From positions 1,010,789-1,074,788 of the forward strand of contig NW_006768778.1 of NCBI RefSeq assembly GCF_000204055.1: DNA of 64,000 bases, in the 5' to 3' direction. Below, one piece after another: positions 33,601-44,519 of the stretch. The notes below the pieces were generated by a model that ran no database searches, was not told where the DNA came from, and was given only the letters and a program-made list of their open reading frames with translations. Each line of letters opens with the position of its first letter. Within the stretch, counting starts at the first letter, position 1. Source of the DNA: Melampsora larici-populina 98AG31 (lineage: Eukaryota > Basidiomycota > Pucciniomycetes > Pucciniales > Melampsoraceae). The position numbers were made by a program, and so were the translations under genes.

Positions 33601-35223
33601 GGGGTACACAAACATTAAAAACCCGTATCAAAACCCAAATGAAAAACCCGGAAGATCTTGAGGCGACTCTTGCTGTTTGGAGTGAACCGACGTGGTGGTA
33701 TCTTTACTGCTGAGTCGACGAAGCTTAGTAGAAGTTTTGGTAGATGATGAAATGTCTTTGATCTTCAGGTTCCCAAATGACGGCTCGCGTTTGAGGAAAA
33801 CATTCGAGCCAGTGGTGTTAGGACTTTGCAAAGTTGAAGTGTCCTCCTCAAGACTCAGGTCCAACGACAGGTTGCGGCGTGAGAGTGAACGAGAGGGAGT
33901 CTCTTCCCAAGCTTCGTTTGGCAAGGAGCTGTCAGACGCAGTTGGGGAGCGTTCTGGTTCGATATCAGTTAGAGATGTTGAGTTGTGCTTGTCATTCTTG
34001 CCTAAAGAATCCCTCAAGGCCAACGGGCGGGCAGACGGTTGATCTCCAATTACTGGCTCGAGTTCTTCGTACCAAGGACATATACGTAACATTCTCACTG
34101 TTTGAATACAGTCAGTGAGTTGAAAACAATCATGAAATCTCAGTTCCTGTACATACCTTGAAGGCTGCCAGTATTATCTTCTTTCTTACCACCCCCTCGC
34201 CTCTTAGCCAATTTAAATGCCATGATATCCTCCTGTGGGACCGTAAATACCACTGATTCACCCTCACGATTGCCCTCCCCAGTCGCATTTCTCAAACCGT
34301 CAGCCGTTCTGAACCAAGTCTCTAACAATTTGACCTAAATATCAAAACAGAAAATCAGGGAAGAGAACAATTTTCATACATAGACCAAAATGTTACTGAC
34401 TTTCTTTTCACACTCGCGACCAGATCTATTTCCATGATTCTTACTTGCAATGAACGCTGCCACCTTCTCACGAATCACTACCTGCTTCTGCGTGCGCCAA
34501 GAATTGAAATTCTCGTAGATGCTGCACCATTCAGCCACAATATCCATATCGGACTTGTTGTCATCACTTTGAGGTGTAAACCAACATTTCGAGGTGCTGA
34601 TGTCCGCCTCTTCGTTTTCTTCATTTCGAGAGGTTTTGATTCCAGATTCATCTTGAGTTTGAACATCTTGAGTTTTAATTTGAGTTTCCATTTGATTTTT
34701 GATTTGAGAATCAACCTGAGTTTCACGATCAGAAGCGTCTTGTTTTGGACGAAGAGACTTTGATTGCTGGGGAGCTGATTGCTTGCGAGGGCGTCCTCGT
34801 GGCTTTTTAGGAGCGGGAGGAGCACTCATGAGGTGTGTAGGTTGGTTGGTTGGTTGTGAAACGACGAGAGAAGACGTGACTGGATTGATCTGGGCAAGCC
34901 GCACCCAGTCCGCTGGGGAAAGACTTGGAACCGGAAGATATGTCGAGGCTAAAGTTGTGGGAGTTCCGACCGTGTTTGCTTCGATAGCAATCAACGGTGC
35001 TTGAACCAAGTTGGCCGGAGTTGATGCAGGTGTGGTTTGAGGGGAGATCTGCATATGTTGGTGTTGAGAAGTATTTGAATCCATGCATAAATTAAATTCA
35101 GTCAGATGGGTGTTCATTTTCACCCAAATCAAAAAACCCGTCCAAAAAAGATTGAAAATCAAATGGGTCGGGACGGGTTTTTCATTTGGGTTTTGATACG
35201 GGTTTTTAATGTTTGTGTACCCC
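33601..35223 (-). mobile_element. 1.62-kb TIR element with perfect 50-bp ends and TA flanks
   Basis: 33601-33650 begins GGGGTACACAAACATTAAAA and is repeated, inverted and without mismatch, at the right end. TA sits on both sides (33599-33600 and 35224-35225). Its only gene is the AT-hook/SANT-like protein on the minus strand, whose last codons and stop lie near or in the TIR. It encodes no transposase, so it would need one in trans. The identity of the ends suggests recent movement. Confidence 0.85.
33628..35117 (-). CDS. AT-hook and Myb/SANT-like DNA-binding protein (3 exons, 454 aa), transposon-borne
   Basis: Exons: 35117-34401, 34334-34157 and 34097-33628. Phases close and there are no stops. 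Residues 1-100 are Ser/Thr/Pro/Gln-rich. An AT-hook (KKPRGRPRK) lies at about 104-112. A Lys/Gln/Asp-rich linker follows. From about 191 comes a helical region with WCSIYENFNSWRTQKQV, GRECEKKVKLLETWFRTADG and later ICPWYEELEPVIGDQPS, resembling the Myb/SANT-like and NAM-associated proteins multiplied in rust genomes. The C-terminus is Ser-rich. A later ATG (MDSNTS, 35084) is possible. Myb-like partners assist transposases in Harbinger elements; a similar helper role is only inferred here. Confidence 0.75.
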
Positions 35224-35225
35224 TA

Positions 35226-35816
35226 ATGATCACATTTTTTCACTTGGAGCTCAGATCGAACTTCATGTGAAAGTCTTTTGATTTGAATGATATTGAAAAT
35301 TGAATGATCATTATCGGCAAGGAGAATAATGATCACTTTTGGGTTCACTTTTGGCTCAATGGAAGTTTGAACTTCAATCATCTAACAGCACACAAACAAT
35401 CAATTTTTTCATCAAGGGATAACTTTTTGAGGATAACATTTTTTTTCTGAGAAACAATCTTTGGGAGATAACCAAATAAGAAGAATTTTTGTGGACAACA
35501 ATTTTTTGGAGTAAGTTTTTTTTTTCGCAACCACAAACAAGATAACAAGATATCACTTTTTTGGGAATTTTTTGTTGAATTATTTGGGGGAGATAACAGA
35601 GACAGGATATCAAGATAACCACTTAACAATTTGAAAAAAAATTTGAGTGGGTTTTTTTTTGTCGAGATAGCAAAAACCCTTCACAAAAGAAACAATAACA
35701 AAATAAACTCATCGAGATTTCTTCATAAGAGTCTTGAGAAGATGTATGAGTCATATATTCCAGATCAGAAGCTAACACGATTGAAACAACTCAAGGTAAA
35801 GCCGATTACCAGTCAA
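35226..35816. other. AT-rich spacer
   Basis: Separates the nested element from the 3' end of the eight-exon gene. It contains the second copy of the 28-bp direct repeat (35305-35332). No coding is supported. Confidence 0.5.
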
Positions 35817-37992
35817 TCAAACAACTGGAACAAAAGAAAGAAACAAATGTCAGTAATCATTACAAGAATCATTCTGATGGAATGAGAACACCACTTACTT
35901 TTACTTGGCTTTTTTCCCTTTTGCTGTCGCATGTAACGACTTTGGGCAGCAGCGAGTAGACGGCCAGCCACTTCACGTTTGACACCTTTAAACACCAAGG
36001 TCCCTTCAGTCATTTGAAGGGAAGGAATAAGATCAGACCAAGCCTGAACCCCGGCTTTGGCCAAGGCCATGCGGGTACCTATATCTTCAGGTACAACACC
36101 ATTCAGGTAAAGGAAATTCTCAAGGGCTGCTTTGTGAGAAGCCATTACCTCTTCACTACCTATACCGTCAGACACTTCTGAAGAGTCGTCGGAATCATCT
36201 AACACAATCGTATTCCCAACACATTGACCAGTAACTAAAGCAAAAGGTATTAGATAAGGAATGGTTAGCTAGAGTCAAACATGGATCACCGACAAAGGGG
36301 AACAAACCATATTGAGTTTTGGGCAGGTTTGGCTTGCCTGGCAAGATAGGCAAGAAAAAGTCGCGCTTTTCAGGGTCAGGGGTTAGCTCGGTTTCCCACT
36401 TGGGGCGATTAAATTTGATATGATCTACTTTGGAAGTTCATAAAAGGCAGTGATCGAAAAGGTTAGTTAGATTGAGCCCGGGTTAGATATGAAAAAACAA
36501 CTTACTGTTCTCCTTGTTCGAGAGTCTGGCCGCTTCGCGTTCAGGTTCTGAATCAGGCACGATTTTGTCATCCGAGGAGATGACCAAGCATTTGCTCGAG
36601 CCAGCGGCGGGAGTTGGACTGGTTCTTTCATTGGTATCCTTGCCGAAGAAAGATCGAGTGGATCTCGCCGCCCTACGACCACCTAGGCGTAATTGGACTC
36701 GGTCTCGGACCGACATGGAACGATGAAAAACTCGAGTTTTGGCCATCTCGGCGCGATACTCTTTAGTATCGGGCGCAATATGAAATGAGGCCAATTTGGC
36801 CTCCTAATGCGAACCATAAAGCATCAGTAACTATCAGGCAGTCAGTGTTAAAGTGGAAAGTAATAAAATGAGTGGCTTACAATTGCTTTGGCCCACTCGT
36901 ATGCGCATCGAAGAGTAAATCGGTATTGGAAACTGGGATCCCAGGGCGCTACCAGAACTACCCCATCGCCTCCGTGCGATTGTTCGGCGTGCTGATGGTA
37001 CAGCTTGGCCGTGGTCTCATGCAACTGGACAACGGCTTCGGATGCCTGTGACGACGGATTGTGAGAATCAAGATTCACAGCAAAGAAAAAGAAAACGAAA
37101 AAAGGACTTACAGCTAAACGAGCGTTGAGAATCTCCAAATCTTGAGAGCCCGGTGCCAATCCAGGTCCAGCAGCAGTAGCAATAGCTCTTTTTGCTGCGG
37201 TAACCTGTCACACATCAATGCAACAAAATTAAAGACATGCAATAAATAAGATAAAAGATAAAAGACAACAAAATAAAGAAAAAGAAGAGAAAAACACATA
37301 CTTTGGCGTTCTTTTGAGCTTTTAAAAACTCGTCCTCGTGAAGCATCATGATGGAACCCTTTTTCTTTTTTGATTTTTCAAGCAATTCAACATACTCAAA
37401 CCATCCTTTGTGTCCATCAAGAACAACCTTGGTGCGACCGACTACACCTTTCCAGATAATCGAAGGAGAAAGATCGCTCGTCAAGAGCAGGTGCTCCATA
37501 AGGGGGGCATGCACGTCACAGATCCTAGCACATAACTTCTTCATGTCATTCAAAGACTTGCCATATAGGCAAGTCTTGAACTCAATGGGCTCTCCGTTGT
37601 TGAAAGTCTTGGAATCAACAAGAGCAGCCTTGGCGATTCCAGAGGCCCGACGTCCATTGGGGACCTTCGCAGGGACGTCCACAGCTGGAGTCGCATTTGG
37701 AGCATGTAGCTTGAAGATAACAGCAATGGTTACCTCATGCTTTCAATCAAATCCGATGCGGGCATCGGAGCCCTCACGGAACAAGGGGCCTTTGACAAAG
37801 GTAGCAGGGGCGTCCGGTCCTTCATAGATCTGAGATGGTTGCTCGAACACTGAAGAACAAAATAGAATAGTCATTTTCTGATACATGCATAATTTCAGAG
37901 AGGTAAATAATTGACTTACACGCGTTGACATGTCCTGATAAGGGCTGGCTCGAGGGCTGACAGGCGTTAGATGAGGGGGTTGGGGCAGACAT
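35817..37992 (-). pseudogene. Eight-exon gene of unknown function, one in-frame nonsense codon
   Basis: Exons: 37992-37920, 37849-37302, 37204-37112, 37045-36881, 36803-36506, 36424-36308, 36234-35899 and 35824-35817. The 546 codons run in phase through seven introns, with one TGA at 37743-37745 (codon 60, where TGG would read FDWKHEV). No domain is known to me. Features seen: a globular central part (LNDMKKLCARICDVHAPLMEH, KGWFEYVELLEK), a Lys-rich turn, an Arg/Ser-rich basic region, an acidic DDSDDSSE run, and a C-terminal helical block (FLYLNGVVPEDIGTRMALAK, WSDLIPSLQMTE) that resembles a SAM-like fold. The gene lies inside the candidate TTA-flanked element, convergent with the DDE_3 transposase, so it may be a transposon accessory gene. 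Use of a downstream start is possible. Confidence 0.65.
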
Positions 37993-39310
37993 TTCTGGGT
38001 CAAACATAAAAAAACAGAAGGTCAGTGGAGTTTGAGCTTGACAACAATTAGATCAAATGAGAATACGAAAAGAACTGACTATTTTTTGGCTGGAAAGGAT
38101 TTTAGACTGATCAGGAAGAAAAACATAGGGGAATAAACATGTCAGACACGAGTTCAGACTAATCAAGAGGAGAGAAAGTGAGAGGCTGACTAGACTAAAT
38201 GTAAAGATTTGGTGAGGAGTTGGGAGTTTGGAAGCAGATTGAATATATCTTAGAATGACCGTTGTGCAAAGTGGCTTGATTCGAAAACGAGACTGAGAGC
38301 AAGGGGTCCTTTTATAGTTTTACAAACTGGTGTAGAGATCTCTAGCAATCCCCATATAAAGGCTTAAAACCTGTCGTGGTTGATTTGATGAATTGGTTCC
38401 GACCGAGTTGAGAGCAAGTGTTTGAAATGAAAACGGTTGAAAATCGAAGTGGCAGAATCGAGGGTTAGAAGTTTCGAAGGTTAGATGGAAGCCGACTGAA
38501 CAACTTGAAAGAAAAAGCAACGATTTGAGTTTGATTGAGTTTGGAAAGGAAATGTAATGAGCTTCATTGATTTTGAATAACGCAATGATTTGGTGGCTTG
38601 GATGGAATCGATGGTAGAATTTTCTTGCTTGGCTATGATGGAATCGATGGTATATTCGATTTGTTTGGTTATGGTGGAATTGAGGGTATAAAATTGTGCT
38701 CTCGAAATTGACGTGTAGGTTGATGTGATTGGAATCGTTGGTTGGAATTGGTGGTATTGCTTTCAAAGTCAACCATAAATTGACAAAGATTGAGCAGTTA
38801 GCTAGACCTCGAGGTCTGATAGGTATGAATAAACTGAACTCATACCTTTTGCGATGATATCAAAACGTTCCTTGTGTGATACGAGATAAATAAGGTATTT
38901 AGCCGTATTTACCCAAACAAACCTTCAAATCATGCTGAGACCGACCGGAGGTGACGCTTGATATTGTTTTTGTGTGAACGTCGGATGTAGCACCGGTTGC
39001 TGACTGGAGGTGGAGGCAGGTGGAGGTTGAACTGGAGTTGAAAGAGGGAGGTGATTGAATCAAGGTAGGAGAATCGTGTGGAAGGAAATTGGGTTGACAT
39101 TCAGTCCGACCCTGAAGTGGTCAGGTAAGGATCGGGGCCTGTCATCCCATGGCGTGCCGGAACCGGTTTCTTTTTAGAAACCGTCAGTCATGAGCCAAGA
39201 CAGAGATCGTAAGACAAGGTTAGACATAATGAATTACAAGGTGTCAAGTCGAGATACTTATAATTTTGAGTTTTGGACATGAGGGTAAAATCCGTGTGCA
39301 ACACAATGAG
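37993..39310. other. Upstream region of the eight-exon gene, no gene recognised
   Basis: The 38320-38772 minus-strand open frame is repetitive in codon use (His, Phe and Ser-rich), built from approximate repeats of a GGAATTGATGGTA-like unit, and is probably not coding. A promoter for the minus-strand gene should lie near 38000-38300. Confidence 0.4.
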
Positions 39311-39357
39311 GGGAAAAACTGCCATGAATTTCGTTAGTAGCTGTAGTAAACTCAGGT

Positions 39358-39500
39358 AAACTCTCTTTGAAGTTTTCTCACCTCAGCTCACCTCACTTCA
39401 CAATCTACCACTCCACATCCACCCATATGGATGTCCTCTGGTGATCTCCAATACAATTAATGATCATATGATATGACCTTTGTCCCCATCGGACCATTTT
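39358..39500. repeat. Left arm of an inverted-repeat pair (partner 40733-40900)
   Basis: Reads AACTCTCTTTGAAGTTTTCT, then CACCTC/CACTTC-rich text and CCACCCATATGGATGTCC. The partner carries the same blocks inverted. Confidence 0.7.
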
Positions 39501-39986
39501 TTTCCCGAACACGCTCACAATAACAGAAACGTCACCAAATTCAACTCCACCACTTCCTATTTATCTCATCTTTCAAGAGTGATTTGTTTTGGAATTTTTT
39601 GAAGTTCAACAATTGATTGATATTGACTGATTGAATGGAATTGGATGATTGATTGGTTTTGAAAAATTGATTCAAATTGACCGATTGGTTGAAATCACAC
39701 AATTGACTGGAAATTGGATCGATAACTTGTTCCTTCAATCAAAATTGGTTTTCGAGATTTCATTTGTACAATCACAAAAGAGAATAACTTTTTACACAGA
39801 AAAATCAATTCAATTCTAGATTCATACTTGGGAAACAAAAGATAGATTTGAGAAGATGATTGGTCAGATAAAAGCAGAAGGAAAGGCAGCCAGGCGCGAG
39901 GAGTAGAGGTGAAAATTGGCTTGTGAGTCTTGAGTATGATGGTGTAGTGTTAAAGATGTTGATTGAGTCAAAGAACAAACATCTTA

Positions 39987-41341
39987 GGGTACGTTTGGTA
40001 GCGATTATTTTTGGCGATTATTTTGCAAAATAATCGCTGTTGAAAAAATACGTTTGGGACCATTTATGGTACCCCAAAACAAACTCCTTCCCCGTCCCAA
40101 AAGGAGTTTAAAAGGGTCCTTTTGATAAACGACAAAAGGGAGTTTAATCATGCGATAAACTCCTTTTTGGACTTAACAAAACTTCATCTCGAAAGTCTTT
40201 GACCAGCTTCGACCTTCCTCAGTGTCATAGCAAGCAAACCATATGCTGTTTCTTCAACTCGATCAACACCTTCAACACTACACCATCACACTCAACACTT
40301 ACCAGGTAATCTTCACTTCTACTTTTAGCTCCTAGCTGCCTCAAATCTATCTTCTGTTTCTCAAATATGAATATAGAACTGAATCTAATTCTGATTGCTT
40401 TGGTGTCAGAAGTTACTATCTTTTGTGTTGCACAATGAAAACTTGGAAACCATTTCTGTTTGTAGATTTGAGTTATCAATCGTTCAATTTCTGGTTGATT
40501 GTGCAATTTCAATCAATCAGTCATTTCAATCGATCGGTCAATTCCAATCAAATGTTCAAAAGCAATTGTTCACTCAACCTTGATCAATTGTAGAACATCA
40601 AAAGATACAAAAACAGATAGCTCTTAAAAGATGAAATACATAGAAAGTGGAGGAGAGTGTTGAATTTTGATTGATGATTCAATTCCAGTCAGTTGTTCAA
40701 ATTCACCCGTTTCATTCCAATCGATTGTTCAACATCGACTTCGATTGAAAATTTTGTCGGATGGGGACAAAGATTGTGTCATGTGTTCATTACTTGGAAC
40801 AGACATTGGCAAAGGATGTCCATATGGGTGGATGTGAGGTGGTGTAATGTGAAGTGAGGTGATGTGAGAGGAGGTGAGGAACTTTTAAAGAAAGTTGACA
40901 AGATATGTCTGATTGGGATAAATTTCAACCAAACGTGATTTTGTCAAATGTACCCATAACGGAGTTTGTTTGAGAAAAACTCCATTTGACCAATAAACTC
41001 AATTGCCCTGGGGCAATGTACCTGGGGTCAAATGGAGTTTACAATCTGTAATCGCAACCAAACGTACCCTTATGCAGTGAATACATATTGGATCGATTGA
41101 GAAGGGTTGAAGTCTTTCAAAATGAAATTTTCTCAAGTACAAAAGGGAGTTTATTTCACGGATAAACTCCCTTTTGGCGTTTATCCAAAGTCCCGTTTTA
41201 AACTCCTTTTGGGACGGGGAAGGAGTTTATTTCTGGGTACCATAAGTGGTCCCAAACGTGTTTTTTTAACAGCAATTATTTTGCAAAATAATCGCTATTA
41301 TTCAAAATAATCGCCAAAAATAATTGCTACCAAATGTACCC
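39987..41341. mobile_element. 1.36-kb TIR element with TTA flanks
   Basis: Long inverted arms of about 200-235 bp begin GGGTACGTTTGGTAGCGATT (left) and GGGTACATTTGGTAGCAATT (right, reversed). Both contain GGCGATTATTTTGCAAAATA and AACTCCTTCCCCGTCCCAAA. TTA lies at 39984-39986 and 41342-41344. The right end of the larger candidate element (41069) falls inside it, so the two are interleaved, not nested. No coding. Confidence 0.75.
40733..40900. repeat. Right arm of the inverted-repeat pair with 39358-39500
   Basis: Contains GGATGTCCATATGGGTGG and GAGGTGAGGAACTTTTAAAG, the reverse of the left arm's blocks, with several differences. Confidence 0.7.
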
Positions 41342-41344
41342 TTA

Positions 41345-42964
41345 TTTACAAATTTATGAAGTGTTTCTTATAATGATCAATTTGATATTTAGCTTCACAT
41401 TTAGTGAATGATTGTAATTATTAATTATGGAAATGTATCCAATGAACCAGAGGTCCATGGATCAGTGGAGAATTTAATCTAAGAGGATTAGATATAATCG
41501 AATTAGATACCATTTTTTCACCTATGTTTTATGATTCAAGAAATCCAATATCATTCATAATTATTGCTTGAAAAAAATATGAAAAATTTATGAATAATAT
41601 TGGATATAATCTGTTGAATATCTCATATAATAAACATAGTAATTTATATCATTTGATACAATTTACTAGTTAAATTATCATTAATGGAATATTTTCTATA
41701 AAGTTTTTCAATTTGATTCTATTACTGATTTTTTCTATAATTTACTTGAGTTAGTCATGAATCCAATCTACAAGGATTAGATATAATCCCACTTGGGGTG
41801 ATTTTTGTCCAGACTGTTGTAGAGTGCCGAGAGGTGATAAACCATAGAGTGCTAAGAGGTGATAAACCATCACTGCTGGTTTGCAAGGTCTAGGAGGAGC
41901 TGCTGCATCCAAGTGTGCTGAGGCCTGTAATATGACTGTGATCACATCACTTGCTGTGTGGGGGTATGGCCTGTCGTGGAAAAGGTGCCAATCCTGCAGA
42001 CTGTATAAATCTTTTGCAATATTTTTTTACAAAACCTTCCCATCAGTTTCATTGTCTTTTGTGTGGCCCACCAACAAGCAGAAGCTGTAGATACCTTGAC
42101 TTGTGGCTGAGAGGCAGAAGGGAGTCACATTGTTGGTCTTGCAAAACATGAGCAATTGTTCAACTGTGTGGTTATGACTGAGCAGAGTGTTTGTCTTCGA
42201 AAAGGTGCATCTGCAATGGGGACCACTGGGTCTTGCTGGTCCTGGACAGGAAATATGCCAAATGCTGGATGTTGGTGAATTGGGTCATGGTTGGAATGAG
42301 AGTATCAGATGATGTGGCACAAGCATCCTGGTGTGTACTCAGTATACACTGCACAGATGTAGTATTTTTTGGCTATGCAAAATGATTAAAATTAATGTCA
42401 AAAATGATTAAAAATGCTATGTTAATGCATAAAAATGCACCATTAATGCACCATTAATGAAAAAAATGCAGCATCAATGCAGAAAAATGCAGTGTTAATG
42501 CACATGCAGAATGAATGCAGAATTCCACCTTTTTCAATTTTGTTTGTCCTTCAGGTCAATCATTTTTCACTTGGGAAAAATACTCCATTTGCCCAGTGAC
42601 AGTCAGAGGGAATGCATTCTGTTGGCAAACTGAGAGTCTCTCATGCTATTGCGGGAAGCAGGGGACAGATTTTGCTTTTCGTTATCACACAGCTCCTGTT
42701 GTCTGTTATGTTTCTGTGTCTCAGATATATACACAATGGTCCCATTGGATTAAGGAATGACATTTCAACACAACAAAAGAGTGACAAGTAGAAAACAAAA
42801 TTGTCACTGCCTATGCCAGCATTTGAAAAATCAGACATGAGGACATGGATTGTTAGGGCCTATGGGAGCAGACATTTCCCTTGGCCTGGCAATGGGGGGT
42901 AACTGAGGGTCAAATCAAGTGGGTGGTACCAAGAGAAGGCAAAAGACGTTAGGGTTACTTATGG
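41345..42964. other. Non-coding stretch with AATGCA-rich segment
   Basis: AT-rich. At 42395-42520 the sequence repeats short units of the form AATGCA / TTAATGCA / AAAATGCA. No gene is supported. Confidence 0.5.
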
Positions 42965-44519
42965 TGTGAGGAGTCAGTAACTGTTGTGCTGACTCTTCAC
43001 TAAAAAGGTGATGAAGTCTTCACTTGGTACACCCAAGTGAAGACTACAGTTAGTTGACCTCTAAGAAGAGGATTTGACGCCAGTGGGATGCCTGAGCTGT
43101 CCTTCTAAGGATCTGCCTCTGAGCCCTGGTTGATCTTACAGCTCTGGAGCCTGCAGTACTTCAAACTCTGAGATTCAGAGGTACCACAGGGTACTTTAGA
43201 CTCTTTAACAAGGTGCCCTTTGCAAACTTTAAGCTTGTTCTGTTAGCTATTGATCCCACCAGCTCAGAACACCACTTGAGGTTTTACAATAACCTGAGGA
43301 AAGAAATAAAGAAAGGAACTACAATAATCAAAGTAAAACACTATCACTTTACTCAATATTCTTGGTGAAGAATCAAGTAAGTTGTGATGATGAGTTGTGT
43401 AATTATAAGAACTGGGTCCCTCTTCCAAATTAGTGGAAAGAGGAAGGATTTATATATCCCAAGACCTAGGTGTCAACTTGTGGTTGGTGCTTGGTTTGAT
43501 TGTCCTTGGGTTAGGGCTTAACTTTATTACTAGATTATATTTAAGTCTAATTGCTTAGAGCATCTCCTATTGTTTGAGTAAATTTACAGTGAATTTTCTG
43601 TACATACTCACTCGGTACAGTATCATTAAATACAGAATAGTGGATTTCCACCATTGTTGCTTTATCTCAAACAAAGTACAGTATGTACAGTACAGAAACC
43701 CCTTGCTCCCACTATTGTGCATTTGGTAAAAAAACTGCAAATCTCACACTCGGGGTCTCAAAAACTTATGGTTGGAAATTGTTCAAACATCCATTTGAAA
43801 GGAATCAGTTTGCAAAGAACACAACTGATCTGATAACAATTGAGTTCAAAGCAATCACTTTGAAAACGAGATGATTGGGTTGAGAAAGATTGATTTGAGA
43901 ACGATTGATTTTAAAACAATCGGTTCAAAAACAATCAATGTGAAAGCAATTGATTTGAAAATGAGAAAGTTGAAAATGATCAAATAAGAAAACAAACATT
44001 TTATGAATATGACCATTTGAAGACAAATGATCTGGAAAAAAGACAAATTCACAAGATGTGATAGGTACCAATGGCAACACCTCAAAAATGGTGTTTGTGA
44101 TGTACATACAGGTGTAGTGGGATAGAGTGGGACTGTGATTTTGAGGATGTTGTATGATCAGCTTGGTAGAAGTCGAGCATATTTGCAGATACCAACCTCT
44201 GCAGAATCGGTAGAGGCCCAGTACATTTACTGGACCTCTACAGAATTTCTGCTGATTCTGTAGGTACCAATGCGTGTTTTTGACACGATTGGGGATTTTG
44301 AGCCTTGGTACGGTAAAATTTACCGTACCAAAGGCGTTTACCAAGACGATAGGAGATGCTCTTAAGTGACTCTTGATACTGAGCCATGAGGTGTAATCAT
44401 TATGGTTTTAGACAAGCTACATATATCTACATATGTATTACATATATCTACATATGTATTACATATATTCACATGTGTGTCTTTTAGTCCATGGTCCTGT
44501 ACACAGGGCTCAGGGCTGA
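42965..44519 (-). repeat. LTR of a retrotransposon, interrupted by a Harbinger-like insertion
   Basis: 42965-43554 plus 44365-44519 match, in the opposite orientation, the solo LTR at 56522-57233 along its whole length (for example TGTGAGGAGTCAG, TACACCCAAG, CTGCAGTACTT, ACACCACTTGAGGTTTTACA). It is the 3' LTR of the minus-strand remnant that begins directly beside it. Confidence 0.75.
43558..44361. mobile_element. 804-bp PIF/Harbinger-like MITE inserted in the LTR
   Basis: Ends GAGCATCTCCTATTGT and, reversed, GAGCATCTCCTATCGT. TTA flanks both sides (43555-43557 and 44362-44364), and the solo LTR shows the uninterrupted site. The interior has many short AATCAATTGATTTGAAA-like repeats and a GGTACGG...CCGTACC palindrome near 44308. 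Confidence 0.85.

Larger units (their letters stand above)
31164..41069. mobile_element. Candidate 9.9-kb composite TIR transposon with TTA flanks
   Basis: The left end (31164 on) and the reverse complement of 41069 downward match for about 220 bp, once a 251-bp MITE in the left arm is removed. Both begin GGGTACGT.TGGTTGCGATTAC and share TTTGACCCCAGGTACATTGC and AATCACGTTTGGTTGAAA. TTA lies outside both ends (31161-31163 and 41070-41072). A further inverted match links 31580-31630 with 39310-39347. Inside are a DDE_3 transposase gene, a nested TA-flanked element and an eight-exon gene of unknown function. The right flank holds interleaved inverted repeats, so this might be two elements rather than one. 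Confidence 0.5.

Noticed and set aside
38320..38772. 150-codon minus-strand ORF upstream of the eight-exon gene
   Set aside because: Built from approximate repeats; its amino acid pattern (His/Phe/Ser repeats) reflects the DNA repeat.
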